Below, one piece after another: positions 49,694 through 62,399 of a DNA stretch of 64,000 nt. The notes under the pieces were generated by a model. That model had not been told where the DNA came from. It saw only the letters and a program-made list of their open reading frames with translations, and did not search any database. The DNA is from Pohlia nutans. Lineage: Eukaryota; Streptophyta; Bryopsida; Bryales; Mniaceae. The position numbers were made by a program, and so were the translations under genes. Each line of letters begins with the position of its first letter. Within the stretch, counting starts at the first letter, position 1. Location: contig CM040090.1 in the NCBI GenBank assembly GCA_022496805.1, forward strand, positions 15,308,001-15,372,000, given 5' to 3'.

Positions 49694-52600
49694 TTACACC
49701 TTCCGCCCTGCCGGCTTGGAGGGCGAAGTACTGGCAATACCCTCTTGCAGCTTTTTCCGAGTCTTGGCTACCATCTGACTCACATTCATAATGTATCCAT
49801 CAACATTGAACTTTCGTTTGCAACCATTGTAGTTCATATACCTAATTTTGCCGAACACAGGACGCTCCTTCCAGCCCTGCAGAATGAGGAGACCAGTGTT
49901 ATAGGAGCCCAGCAGGGAAGGCAAAATAAAACTAAGAAATTTCCCCTAGGTGGTTACCCCATTCCCAACTGGCACCTTAAACCAACAGCTAAGGGCAATT
50001 TCCACAATCACCGCTGCAATGATGTTGGTTGCAGCATGAGTTACAGTTGGTAATGGGTTCTCTCTTGTTGGTTTTAGTATATGTAAGAGTGGTTATGGAT
50101 TCGTTGTTGATGGTTTAAGCATCTTTAATGTTTGCAATACAAATCTTCTTTAGACAGAAACAACTCTACCTATGTGACGTGAATGGGATGTGTCATGCTT
50201 CAACTTTGAAACTTTATAACTAATTCATTCTTCATCCAAAATTTATGTTTCAACTTGTGTTGAAATCTATTTCTTCTTGCCTAACTCTTAAAAAAAAAAA
50301 ATACTAAATAATATCAATGTCTCATATCCGTAATTCTTATCCAGTTGGGAATGGGGTAACCACCTTAGTAGTAAAGAAAAAAGCATCAAACCAAAGAAAT
50401 CGAGTGCAACTGTCAGGGATCAAATTAAACCGTGGTGGCTAAATGGTCAAATTTGAGCACTCCCGTAACTATAGGAGTAGAAATAAAACATCCAGAAAAG
50501 TAACAAAATGTATCAATATCAATGCCCTACAACAAGGGTTTCGTTAAAAGTGCCTATTGAAATGTGCACTATTTTTTGGGATTATTTTTGAATATTTTAA
50601 TCACAAATTTCGGTATGTATAAGCAATAATATTGTACTTTAGCTAGTCTTTTCAGATATATATTCTGATAAATCTTAAGGGGTGAGGCACATCCCACACC
50701 CTTCATGATGATATTTTTCTTACTAGGATAATTGTAAAATGATCATATTTTCAATGAAATTTATAAATTTCCAAAAAATTGTTCATGTGCACTTTTACAT
50801 ATTGAATTGCACTTTTAACGAAACCCTTGTTCTACACTTTTGAACGATAGTACTATGTTTTGGAACTTATTATGATCGACAATTAGCTTCCACAGAGGAC
50901 TTTCTATACTTATTTTGGGCACCCACGGGTTAAGGAAAGCAGAAATAATGGCAAAAACCAAACCTGATCATGAATTCCACATATTGACCACATGCAGCCA
51001 ACATAGCCATTCGGATCTCTTCCGTCCAATTCGTACTGCTCAATATAGAAAACATGTAAAAAAGAGTGAGGTGCGTAAACGGAGACATGTACCCAGTTTT
51101 GTGCAACATTTTTGGACAAAGACACGAAGAACACTTTCATTGGAACTAATTCCCATTGGAATTTGGAGCAGGCCAAGAGTGAAAAATTCTCAAAGGAACC
51201 ATTGGGCCATCATACAAAGCGGATGTAGTTTCAAGCGCACCTTGTCATTAAGGTAAACAGCTATACGAAGAGCTTCCTCAGGACACTCCGTCCACTCCAA
51301 AATCTTCTTCGCCCAGTACATTCTGCTCACAACCCCACAATTACCACGACAATAAATTGGAAATGATCTGAAGTAATTACCAGTAGTCAGAAACTTTCGT
51401 CACATACAAGTGCTGGTGGGAGCATCAGATTCAGAAACCTACCTCATGAAACCATGCATTTTCCCATAGTAAACCATCTCGAGCTGAGCAGCATTCCACA
51501 GCTGCACAACAGTAAAGTGGACAAGTATAAGGTAGCGGACCACATTCCCGACTGAATTTCAGTTGTGGCTAGTTGGGAGTGTGAACCAATTTTTTTATAA
51601 ATTTTGAGTGCTCCACAAAGCTGGTGCCAGAGCAACCTCAAAAAGAACAAATTTTTTTAGCATGTCTATGATTTCCTACAATTTTTTAAAGCGAACCTCT
51701 TAGAGGGACCAGTCCTCGACCATAGAGTACGTGTTATGTCTACAGGTTGGATTTCTAAATCTGCATACTGGGTAGTCTAAAACCGAGCACATTTATCCTC
51801 TGTCAACAAATGAGGTTTCCCAAAAAAAACACGCGCAGTAAACAATAAAGCCCCTTCCTGGGCGCTTTTATAAATTCTGTTGTCCACATATTTGGACCCA
51901 GCCCCCAGCCCTAGGGGTCGCCATTCGGACCCTGACGGAAATTGGGTCTGCTACCTTAAACAATGCTGACTACGACCACAGCAGCCATTCTGACAAGTCT
52001 CATCCGAAATGAAAACTGGACAAGTGTGGACAGAGTTGAAACCCAACCAAGTAGCGCCAATTAGCTATCTGGGCTTTAAGGTCCATTAGCGAGGTAGGAG
52101 TTCACTAATTTATTGTGTGTAAGGTGATTAATGGGAAGTTGGGCTTTCAAGTTGGTGCAGGCGGATTCAGCAGTTCAAGCTTTTGATATAGGAACAGTTG
52201 GATTCCTTGTCCAAAATCAGGGAGTTAAGTTAACTAATGGGAATGAAGTAAATTCATTATAAGTTAGATAGCGGGAGTTAACCCCTAAAGGACCAAGGAT
52301 TCATGGTTTTAAAATGACAAGTTTAAACAATCATATTCTGAAAATTATAATTTGAATGGGACCAAATTTTATATCACTGGAATTAGTGAAGAATATTACA
52401 TACTATATGTGAATTAAAAATAAAAATAAAAATAACGAAAAAGAATCTACATAAAACCTACTCAAAATCACTGAAAAAAACAGGCGCCACCTGGTGGCCT
52501 TATGGTCCTTTAGGGGTTAACAACAATTTTCTACCTAGTACAACTTAGGCAATACGGGCATTTAGTGCAAAACCATAATTTCTGCGGTGACGTATCATAC

Positions 52601-55600
52601 CTTGTCGTGAGTCTTACCAGCTTCCAGCTCACTTTCACTGCAATCATAAAGTTGAGAACAAAGCAGAAATTGCTTGTGAGAATCTGAAACAAGCAATTTC
52701 TGAAACAAGACTATGCCAAGTGACACTAATCAAAGGTGTCGATTCGGTACAACGTACTTATAAGTAAACTCTCGTTTGTCACTTGCGTGGATTCTCAATG
52801 ACTCTTGAGCCCAACTCCAGGCCCCTTTTATATTGTCATAGTTGGGCTGGTAATGACAGTAATTTTCAGCTAAACCACCGCGCACAATCAACTCCTCCAA
52901 GAATGCATCCACCGACTGCAAAATAAAGACACAAAACTGCACATAAGACGCGGAATTCTTCGCAAGATTGTGGAGCCAAATAAATAAATACTCCCTCCGT
53001 CTCAAAGTTATCGTCATGTTTGGAAGTCATGTTTGAAGGTGCTTTTTTAAGTAGGTCAAAAAAATACTTCCTTGTGGCTAATTTTATTTAGGTTGCAATG
53101 AACACATGCAATGTTCTTCAATCATTCTAGTGACATAATTTGGAACCTTTTTTAATCATGTTTCTTACAATATGATCAATGAAATTGGCTCAAAGAAATA
53201 CCAAGCAAACAAGTTGGACAATAACTTTGGGACGGAGGGAGTACACAAGAAAGGAGGGAGTATGCTTAGCCTGAAAAGTTCTGCACAAACTAACCTTTGT
53301 GTGAGCCTTTCGAAACTTCCTTGCCTCAAGAGCACATCGCTGCGCTGAGATCTGCCCGTAGTGCAAATAAGGTGAAAGACCTGACAGCCCCGTTGGCTTA
53401 GAGGGATCGTTGCGGTTTTCGTAATTCTTCATCCGGCTGCCAATGAGAAGAGCAGAACATGATATGTAACTCCTTGCCAAAAATTGTATTCTAAGTAACT
53501 GAAGCCTGCAGTCATTCTATGTTTATATACTCTGCTCAAGTGTCAAATTATGGCACGCCAAAAAATTATGTAGTGAGTTAACCCTTAAGTGTCCAAATGG
53601 CCAAAAGGGGCCGCTTCCAATCTTTAGAAGTTGAATAAATCATTTAGAAGTTTCAAGGAAGGAAACAGAATGTACCAATAGAATGAAGAAAACATTTTTG
53701 AACAATAGAAATATGTTTTGAAGGTTACCATATTTGACTATTAGCTTCCAAAGTGTACTTCCTGTTTTCTAGTTTGAGCACGTAGGAGTTAAAGATTTCA
53801 GAGTTGGACAGCAGCACACAGGACATGAATTTAGGTTGTAAGATAAGTAATTAGTATGGCTGACCGGGTTTGATGTGCGTAATAGCTATATGGTTGGTCT
53901 ATTGTGTGCTCTGCTATGAAATTTGATCCAATCCTGCTGGAACTACAAACGCATGCTGAGAATAAGCCTGTCGATATATGATGCAAGTTAACCCCTAAAG
54001 GACCATAAGGCCACCAGGTGGTTCCTGTTTTTTTTTTAGTGATTTTGAATCGGCTTTATGGAGATTCTTTTTTGTTGATTTTATTTTTGATTTTAATTCA
54101 ACATATGTAATATTCTTCACTGATTCTAGTGATATAAAATTTGGTCTCATTCAAATTATAATTTTCACAATATGATTGTTTAAACTTGTCATTTTAAAAC
54201 TATAAACCCTTGGTCCTTTAGGGGTTAAGGCAAAGAATTACGTGTTGACGAAGCCTTTCGCCTTCCCCGCGAGTGCTTCCAAAGCGGCATCCTCTCCCGA
54301 TTCAAGCCAAGTTACCTCAGGGACCTCAGCACCGACCCTGGAGAACAATGTCTAAACCTCAGTACAACTTCAACAGAAAATTTGCACCAGGGCTGCAATA
54401 AGTTACACGCAGATGACAGGATTCTGCAAACATAACGCAGTCCCTAAATTTCTGGTGCCGTGCACCTTGTCAAGAAAACAAAAATGAAGACTCCCACAAA
54501 GGAAACACAAAAAGATGGCTCCAGTAAGCACTGAATTAACGACATACTCCCTCCGTCCCAAAGTTATTGTCCAACTTGTTTGCTTGGTAGTTCTTTGAGC
54601 CAATTTCATTGATCATATTGTAAGAAACATGATTAAAAAAGGTTCCAAATTATGTCACTAGAATGATTGAAGAACATTGCATGTGTTCATTGCAACCTAA
54701 ATAAAATTAGCCACAAGAAAGTATTTTTTTGACCTACTTAAAAAAGCACTTTCAAACATGAAAATAACTTTGGGACGGAGGGAGTACCTGACAACGTCAG
54801 CTATAAGAGCGTCCCAATCAATAGCATCAGGTGCATCGAACTCCCATGGTGTACCTGAGTTTTCCAGCACAGGGTATTCATTCAGGAAATCTGGGAGTTG
54901 CCGGTTAATCTTAGTTCGAATGGTGCGGGCACCATACTCCATCTTATCAGAAGCGCACCAAATAGGAACCACATTGTGGGCATCCACCTCGGCTACTGCA
55001 ACGGAGGGCGGTACGTTTTCGCAGATTGCAGTCCTCCACTGCTTCCCAATGCGCAGAGACGAGTAGTCCATCACCAGAAGTGAAGCATTGCACTTCTTCA
55101 CAAATGCTGGAATGGTTTCTTCCGCCTTACCCTAATGAACAGCAGACACAACCAAGACACAATTGGTCACACATACAAACCATCACAGGAAGCTCACCCC
55201 CTCAAAAAACATCATCCATATCAACCCCTGGAGGACCAAAATTTACAACTATAAAATGACCAATTTGGTTGATCATATTGTGGAAAAATATGACTCAGAC
55301 ACGGCCAAATATTAGAGTTATCCTTAAAGTCATCTTGAGTTTGATGAATCTACAAAGAGTTTTGCTTTACTATACTCTTATTTGTTCACTCTAGATAGTT
55401 AAAAGGTGTGGAAGATTTTGGTGGTCTATCATTATTAGGTGTGTAAGAGTTGTGTAAGAGCTTGGTGGTCTTCAAAAAAAATTTAGCACCAAAAAAGGAG
55501 CTAAAAAACTTTTGAAAACTTTTGAAGACCACCAAGCTCTTACACACCTCTTATACACCTAATAATGATAAACCACCAAGATCTTCCACACCTTCTAACT

Positions 55601-56505
55601 ATTTGGAGTGAACAAATAAGAGTATAATAAAGAAAAATTCATGGAATCTTCTTCAAAATTTGATGGACTTTAAGGATAACTCCATTATGTCACCAGGATC
55701 AGTAAAGAACGTTGCATGTGCTGGTCCAAAAGTGCTTACACGAAAGAGGAAGAAGGGAATGTCGACAGCCTGCAAGTTACGTTCCACAACGCGCAGACCA
55801 CGCAACATGAAACCGAAATGGCGTGCCCGGGCCTCTAAGAAGCTCTCCACCAAGTTGAACGCCACTGCAACGGCAACGCCCTTATCGCGAGCCTGATGCA
55901 CAGCGTGCAGAAGAGCCCAGTTATCACGAGACCGATGATCCCTTGACATCCAATACACCACCGGCCCGTTCTGGTTCCCTCCAGGCTTCAGTTTCTGAAT
56001 CCTCCCTGCGCATGAGGAGCGTTTCATTTACTACTCCCTCCGTCCCAAAGTTATTGTCATACAAATTTGTTTGGTATTTCTTTGAGCCAATTTCATTGAA
56101 GAAACATGATTAAAACAGGTTCCAAATTATGTCGCGAGAATGATTGAAGAACATTGCATGTGTTCATTGCAACCTAAATAAAATTAGCCACAAGGAAGTA
56201 TTTTTTTGAAGCACTTTCAAACATGACAATAACTTTGAGACGGAGGGAGTACATGTGATATCAAATTACAGGATCCCTAAACGGCATAATCATAGAAATG
56301 CCGGGGTTTAGGTTAACGTACCGGGATGCACTCCATAGTCTAGAGGCGGCCGGCCTTCTGCTTTCGGTGCTACGATCTCATCTTCTTCCTTAACGGACGG
56401 CTTCAATTTCCGCGCTCTAGGAGGCTGCTCTTCATCCTCGGCTATGGCCTTCTGATTTTCCTCCTTGACAAGGGAGGATTGCTTCAGTTTCTTCTTGGGA
56501 GGCAT
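49694..56505 (-). CDS. PHR1/UVR2: Class II CPD photolyase (deoxyribodipyrimidine photolyase)
   Basis: Flavoprotein that uses blue/UV-A light to split UV-induced cyclobutane pyrimidine dimers. Eleven exons: 56322-56505, 55740-56005, 54788-55131, 54242-54337, 53295-53436, 52758-52915, 52601-52637, 51443-51501, 51241-51322, 50964-51035 and 49694-49876. They total 1623 nt (540 aa), all in phase. The basic N-terminus (MPPKKKLKQ) could act in nuclear import; the frame stays open upstream to an ATG at 56670, so a longer leader is possible. Landmarks: [101 protein letters not shown] and [12 protein letters not shown]. One oddity is [10 protein letters not shown] where plant class II enzymes usually read R-R-E-L. 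Seven of ten introns contain a MITE. The gene looks functional. Confidence 0.96.
49946..50368. mobile_element. TAAGGTGGTTACC MITE, copy 4, in photolyase intron 10
   Basis: 423 bp, ends CTAGGTGGTTACCCCATTCC and GGAATGGGGTAACCACCTTAG. Same family as the cluster at 21.3-23.4 kb, in the orientation of copy 2. Confidence 0.92.
52278..52520. mobile_element. TTAACCCCTAAAGGACC MITE in photolyase intron 7
   Basis: 243 bp with perfect inverted ends TTAACCCCTAAAGGACCA and TGGTCCTTTAGGGGTTAA. The interior is an inverted copy of the 53988-54227 element. Confidence 0.92.
52989..53243. mobile_element. Stowaway-like MITE in photolyase intron 5
   Basis: 255 bp, ends TACTCCCTCCGTCTCAAAGT and ACTTTGGGACGGAGGGAGTA, flanked by TA. 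It makes up two thirds of the 379-nt intron. Confidence 0.92.
53578..53797. mobile_element. Worn TTAACCC-ended element in photolyase intron 4
   Basis: Left end TTAACCCTTAAGTGTCC, right end GCACGTAGGAGTTAAAG. About 220 bp with weak pairing; probably an old member of the TTAACCCC families. Confidence 0.5.
53988..54227. mobile_element. TTAACCCCTAAAGGACC MITE in photolyase intron 4
   Basis: 240 bp with perfect inverted ends TTAACCCCTAAAGGACCA and TTGGTCCTTTAGGGGTTAA. Its right end lies 14 bp from exon 4, so it supplies much of the intron sequence just after the exon 4 splice donor. Confidence 0.92.
54545..54786. mobile_element. Stowaway-like MITE abutting the exon 3 splice donor
   Basis: 242 bp, ends TACTCCCTCCGTCCCAAAGT and ACTTTGGGACGGAGGGAGTA. 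Photolyase exon 3 ends at 54788. The intron's first base is the native G at 54787, followed directly by the TA and the element's end. Confidence 0.92.
55225..55735. mobile_element. AAAGGACC-family MITE in photolyase intron 2, split by a palindrome
   Basis: Flanks of the insert read GGAGGACCAAAATTTACAAC on the left and CCATTATGTCACCAGGATCA ... TGTGCTGGTCC on the right. Joined, they match the family seen at 52278 and 53988 (GGACCAAATTTTATATCACT). Confidence 0.8.
55314..55683. mobile_element. 370-bp nearly perfect palindromic element, nested
   Basis: Ends AGAGTTATCCTTAAAGTC and GACTTTAAGGATAACTCC. The arms pair almost base for base to a centre near 55500. ATT flanks both sides (55311-55313 and 55684-55686), a likely 3-bp target duplication because removing the element and one ATT restores the host repeat. 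Confidence 0.9.
56032..56251. mobile_element. Stowaway-like MITE in photolyase intron 1
   Basis: 220 bp, ends TACTCCCTCCGTCCCAAAGT and ACTTTGAGACGGAGGGAGTA. It starts 26 bp upstream of exon 2, so the branch-point and pyrimidine region of that acceptor border on it. Confidence 0.9.
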
Positions 56506-58180
56506 TGTCTCTTTCGATGATGAGCGACCTACAGAGTGGACTCCGCGGGACTGCGCCTTGCTATTGCTAACCTGATAGTGAATACATAGTGAATAGGCGC
56601 GCGTACAAGACGAGGTGCGGAGGACTGCTACATTCCATCTGATGGGGAAAGTAGTAGACCCAAAGTACATCGTGATCGATCACAAAGGAATTCTCCAAGC
56701 CATGCATTGAGAAGAAGCTCCACAATTGCAAGAGCAGAACAATCGGAATCACTGGTCCCAAAGGTTGAAAGCACTGACCTGCTGCTTACAGCGTTTGTCT
56801 TCAGAGAAACGGCTCAAAACAAACCTACGAAATTCTTCGCTTGCACAATTTGCCCTGGAAACCGGCGGCGAAACCAAACCCGGCCCAAAACGGCGAACTA
56901 GCAATTATTACAAGAGCCATCGCTTCGCCGAAAACTTGCCAAAAAGAAAAAGAAAGTTGCTTTCCCGTCCAATCAGGTAACCTCCCCAACACATCTGTCA
57001 CGCCCCTGAGTGGTTCGATTCTTCCCGTTCGAAAGCCGTCACGGACACCCGTGGCATTTGAAGCGCATTGAATGACAAGAAAATTGAAGGAAAAAAGTTG
57101 GCGCCAAATGGCTTGTGGCGGAAACGTCAGTTTTGTGGCTCCCAGCTCGCCACGCAGGTCTCAGTCGACGTCATCGCCGGTCACTAAACCCCACAGCCGG
57201 TCTCCGACGACAGTTCAGTACTCGGACGATGGACTTCGTTCGTCCGTTTTCACCTTCAAGAACTCCGCTCTGTTCCGGCCTCTCGGTTTGTGCATTCACC
57301 GGATTGTGTCTTGATGCTCTTGTACAACGGGGGCCGGGCCGTTCAGTTGAAATTGATTTCAACCGGATACCACACAGGGAGGCTCAATTGAACTGGGAGA
57401 AAAATACTCAACTGTGGTCCCCAAGAGAGAAAATTTCTCTACTGTGCTCCCCCACACCACGGTTGAAAATTACACTACGAAAATCAACGGTGCTCCCCTC
57501 ACAGTGTCCTTCACAATAATGCGCGTGCCGGGTTGCACGAACTTAGAAAAGGAATTAGGGTGAGATAGACGGTTCTTACGGGAGATCTTATCTGAGTTGA
57601 ATTCTGAACTGTAACTGAATCCTTTTCCTTCGAAACAGGGACCATGCCGGATTGGTCTCAAAACATCCGATCGTTTTGGACTTCTGAGGTGGGATTCCTG
57701 CCAGTAGAATTCATCCATTGCGTGTAGAATTTCACACTTCTTGCGATACTTGATTGCCTGCATAACTGATGTGAGTAGGAGAATTTTTTCCTTCTCAGGT
57801 TTCAGCAAGATGATCTAAGTTAACCTGTTTTCTTTATTCTCAGCTCTGCTATGATAGCCAAAAGGTTGAGTGGAACCCTTATCGTTTGGCTGAGTACAAT
57901 GTGAAAGGCATATGTTGCAAATTTGAACCACGGTCTGTCATCTGGGCGGGTTAGCGGCCGTCTGTAACCCGAGCGGGAGTAGGGATGTGTGGACATGGGG
58001 AGCGCCATGTTTGGGCCACCGGAATCATGTGGAGGGCTTTGCCCACTCCAAACATGGAGTCGCTGGCGGCATTCGACCGGAGGGTTGGATGGCGCCGGTG
58101 TTAGAGAGGGGGTTACCGCGTGAGGCGGGCAAACCGAGCAGCGCTCACCCGCCGCTCTGTGTAGTGGAGGGATTGTGGGC
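56506..58180. other. Photolyase upstream region, unassigned
   Basis: GC content rises here (notably 56850-57450 and 57930-58180), as expected near promoters. Open stretches at 57115-57519 (+) and 57470-57808 (-) are not recognisable proteins. A divergent gene is possible but unproven. Confidence 0.35.
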
Positions 58181-58228
58181 CTGAATGTTCACCGGTGATC
58201 ACTCTTGCAAGGCCAGCTCCTTGCACCC

Positions 58229-58405
58229 CATCTCGTTTTGCTGTCTGCATCTTTCTCTCATTTTGCTCTCTGCGTCTTTCTCTCGTTTTGCTCTCTGCAT
58301 CTTTCTCTCGTTTTGCTGTCTGCATCTTTCTCTCATTTTGCTCTCTGCGTCTTTCTCTCATTGTGCTCTCTGCGTCTTTCTCTCATTGTGCTCTCTGCAT
58401 CTTTT
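58229..58405. repeat. 24-bp minisatellite, about seven copies
   Basis: The unit is approximately TTTGCTCTCTGCGTCTTTCTCTCA, with A/G and T/G variants between copies. As 24 is a multiple of three, all frames stay open and give spurious leucine/serine-rich repeats. Confidence 0.93.
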
Positions 58406-58671
58406 TGGATATGCTTGTGAATTTTATCCAAATATGCCTGCCTCTTACGGCCTGTAGAACCTGTAGCTACATGATTATTATTGCATATGAAGGAGCCTTC
58501 AAATGATGCATGCAAATAAGTTACTACACAAGCTAATTCACAATGCAGACAGATGCTCTGGCCATCAATACATCTCCGTATTGTAAAGTTCGATTTGTAT
58601 TCAAGGAGCCCTCTAATGATGCATTTTAACATACAAGCTACAGTAATTTACAGATGCTGTAGATATCAATC

Positions 58672-58969
58672 TAAGGTTGAGGTACCTTATTCCGATAACT
58701 TACGCTACCTACACTATTTCTGGACCAGCCATTAATAGGGTGATATTTTTCCCGGGTTGGAAGTTAGTTTTCGCGGAGAATGCAAATTTTTCCATGAATT
58801 ATTTCCCAATATTGAAATTTGTACAATTTTTCAAAGTGAAAAGTACTTCAGGACCCAAAACCGATAATATGTTGTTATGTACAAACGAGGTACATCTTTT
58901 CTTTCAAAATCTAGAAATTAGGCCTGATTGGTTTTGTGTCCCTGGTCGCTTCAAGGTACCTCAACCTTA
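58672..58969. mobile_element. TAAGGTTGAGG MITE
   Basis: 298 bp with inverted ends TAAGGTTGAGGTACC and GGTACCTCAACCTTA. It is the best-preserved member of the family also at 37190 and 31683. Confidence 0.92.
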
Positions 58970-61900
58970 TCTGTTATGATCTGCACCAATTGAGTGATTT
59001 TGGTGAGGTCTCAAATTTTGCATGAGAGTGCAATTCAGAGTTGCCGGTGGAGATGCTCCAACATGTACCTTACCTTGGGAAAAGACAGCCTGAAGCATTA
59101 ACCGAATAGTGCTCAAGTAACCACTTTGTGGTCCCTGATGTGTCGAAAACGCAAATAACAAAAATTCGTGACGAATTGGATTTTGAATTGTGAAGTTCAG
59201 ATTTAGAGACTTACAACACACATCTCCAAGAAAAAGAATTTTTCAAATTGAAGTTGTGCAACTATCAAAATACCTGTGAACAAGTCGCAAAAATACTGCA
59301 AATACTTGAAAACATAATAAATACTTACAAATACAACACATGTACTTTGAGGTATTTCTTGTGTTTGGAAGTTCGTTATCTTGTTTAATTTTTTTGAATT
59401 GTGCTCTCTTGTTCTTGTTCCATTAGTGTATGTATTTCGATTTTGATCCATGTACCAACTCCTTCCATATTTTAACGCATAGAAATTTGTCCTAAACCGT
59501 ACATGGATTATTCGCCCTCACTTATAAAATTCACAATATTTATGTGTGAGTCCATTCTTAACATAAAAGATTGCAACAAAGAGGTGTTGACCATCTTCAC
59601 TTTCATTCTTGATCTTCCAATCCCACCATCGGATGATTCTCTAATTTTGGCAAAAATGTTCACTCCGTTGAGAATACAATTGTACGATTACTTTCTAATC
59701 CAATCATAGCGGGAAAACCCAATGAATTCCAGTGAACACAACTACAATACCCAAAGCATTAAAGGATTAAATCAACCATAGCGTTATCAACCATAGCAAT
59801 TATGGGGCACCCTTTTGAAAACCGGATAGGAAGAGAATATCTACCTGGATTCATTTTTTTAAATAATGAAGGAACGCCATTTGTATTCCATGAATTTTGG
59901 GATTATTGTATCATTGCTTGTAAACTTAGTTTCTAATTGTAATTAGACTATGGTCCCATTGCAAAAGGATGTTGGCTTGGGTGTGATAATTGCTTTGACC
60001 AATACATTGTAGAACAATGCAACTTTATTGAGTTGAATCAAACTACAATAATTCAAAACTTTGACATTCGTAAGATTCTAAGGTCTCCAAAGGGCTGTGA
60101 TTTGAACCACACCCTCATGCACGTAAATGAATATAAAAAGAAAAAAAATCAGGGAATTCTTTTTAAAATTTAAATGTTAAATAATTATAATTAAACTATT
60201 ATTAAATTATTGTTTTTTAAATAATATTAATTTAAGAACATTAAAAATAATAAATACATCTTTGTTGTGGCCAAATTTTGGCCACATAGGATTCAATTTT
60301 TAAAAATTAAAAATAATATATATATTTTTATTTTATTTTTTGGCATGGCATCTATGGCCAAATTTGCAGCCCTTTGGAGGCCTCAAAACTTTTGTAATGA
60401 AATTGTATTGAATTGTGCTATTGGAATGCAAACCACTGTGAAAACAAACTGAATTAGGCTATTGCAATGTGAACTAAATTTTACATCCTTACTGAGAGAA
60501 ATACCTCTATCTTCCTATCCTTAAAATTTTGGAGTTAAAATACTTGTCTAAACATAATTTGTTTGAATTTAAAAATATATATATGTCAAAAGAGAAAGTC
60601 AAATTTATGGAGTCTCTATTTCAACTTATTGAATGACAATTTATTTATTTATTTTTAAATGTCTTAATCCTTGAATGTCTATTTCAGATTATTATTATAA
60701 AATATTACAAGAACATGTAAAATTCACTTTTTGAAATTAGAATACAAATAAAAATCATAGACGATGACATTTAAACTGCATTGATGTAATTTGATTAAGT
60801 ATACATGTCAAAATGTTTGTAAATTCTATCTTTGAATTTTTTTATTATGTTTAAAAATATAAAGTAACTCATTGTCTAATAAATGTTAGAAGAATTGGCC
60901 ACAATTGTACAATGAACAATGTTGAATTAATATCGTGAATTTTAGTGAATTTGAAATGTAAATTCCGAATTGAAAACTTTTCAAATTCTTGACCTTTCAA
61001 ATGTTCTCCAATAAGCAACACACTTCAAACAATGTGTTTTTTGAAAATCATAGTCAAAAACCTTTGAAAATGTTTATGAGACAACTACAATTATGATAGT
61101 AGAGATTCTTTCATTTAAATACGAGTTTGAGAATTGCTTGCAAAGAAGACATAAAGATGCAAACAAACATACCGTACCAAGAAGGCAGGGTCGGCACTTT
61201 TGTGTCCAATAATTAATAAAAGTTCAAAAAGTGGAGGTCGGCACTTTCAAAAATAATTATTAAAAATTCGGCTATTGATAACTAACATTGAATTTTACTA
61301 GCGGCTAAACTTTTTCTTTTGTTTTTTGTCTACAATTTTTGTTGACTTCATTTTTGTTGATTTCGAAAAAATACTTGATAAATTTATTTAATTTTTTGGC
61401 ATTTTTTTTGGAAATTATTTTCTGCCTTCCTGCCTTCCTGGTATAGTATAAGGCAGAATAAAATTAGAATTCATGGTTTTATTGATGTATTATTTACAGT
61501 TTGATTTTGATTTTTAATTTTAATTTTTTTTATTGATATCTTGGCGTACTAGGTAGTAACTGCAAAATAATCATTTTCATTTCTTTGCATTGAAGGATTC
61601 AACAAATATGTTGAACTAGTTTTTGGAATGAATAGTTAGTAAAAGGTATTGAGAAAGACGGTGAATCCCTAAACAAACCAATCCGTTATGAGGTGGAAAT
61701 CTACATAGAAAAGCTTGTACTTATAGAAAGGATTCTCCCATTTTAAACATAAAGAGGTTGCCATATCAAACATTGCACAAGTTCAAAAACCTACTTGGAA
61801 AACTTTTGCTTCATGCAAAAACAAGAAGATACACAATAAGAATATGTTGTTGTATGTGTCCAATTGTCCAAAATCTATAATGGAGCAATTAAACAAATAC

Positions 61901-62395
61901 AATTCTATGGAGTCCGAACAAAATAGAGTAAAATTTGCAACCATGTTCCAACTCTTATTAACACTACTAGAAAATCTTACGGCAATATCAATTGGAAAAC
62001 GTTGATCGTGAATATTGATTTGGTCGCATTGACCCAAACAATTTCCAACTGAAATTCGTTGTTCCAAAACTCTTGATTTGGTCAAAATAATTTTATTTCA
62101 GAAAAAATATTAAAACAAAATCTATGATGAAATATAGGAATCCTCCCCAAAATTTCCATTGCTATGCCTGAACATTATTTGGGTTGCTTGGAAAAAAAGG
62201 ATGCCTTCAAAAAAAACTGCATCCCTGGGGAAAAAAATATTTGCCCGGTCGAACTACTAGGGCTACCTAGACAACTCGGTGGGGCTGACAACGGTCTACT
62301 TGAGCTCCATTGATGGCAGACAAAATCAAACACAAGACCTAACTCCAAACCAAACACCAAACCATCACTCCTCGTAGACATCAAAAATTTAAGAC
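58970..62395. other. Gene-free AT-rich stretch
   Basis: No exon or clear terminal-repeat pair was found. Low-complexity AT tracts dominate 60120-60350 and 61300-61550. Confidence 0.4.
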
Positions 62396-62399
62396 TTTA

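Noticed and set aside
57115..57519. 134-codon plus-strand open frame upstream of photolyase
   Set aside because: It is Arg/Ser/Pro-rich, as expected from GC-rich non-coding DNA, with no recognisable domain.
58185..58506. Three overlapping Leu/Ser-rich open frames
   Set aside because: They result from the 24-bp minisatellite, whose period keeps every frame open.
61783..62085. 100-codon minus-strand open frame
   Set aside because: There is no family similarity, composition follows the AT-rich surroundings, and no splice partners were found.
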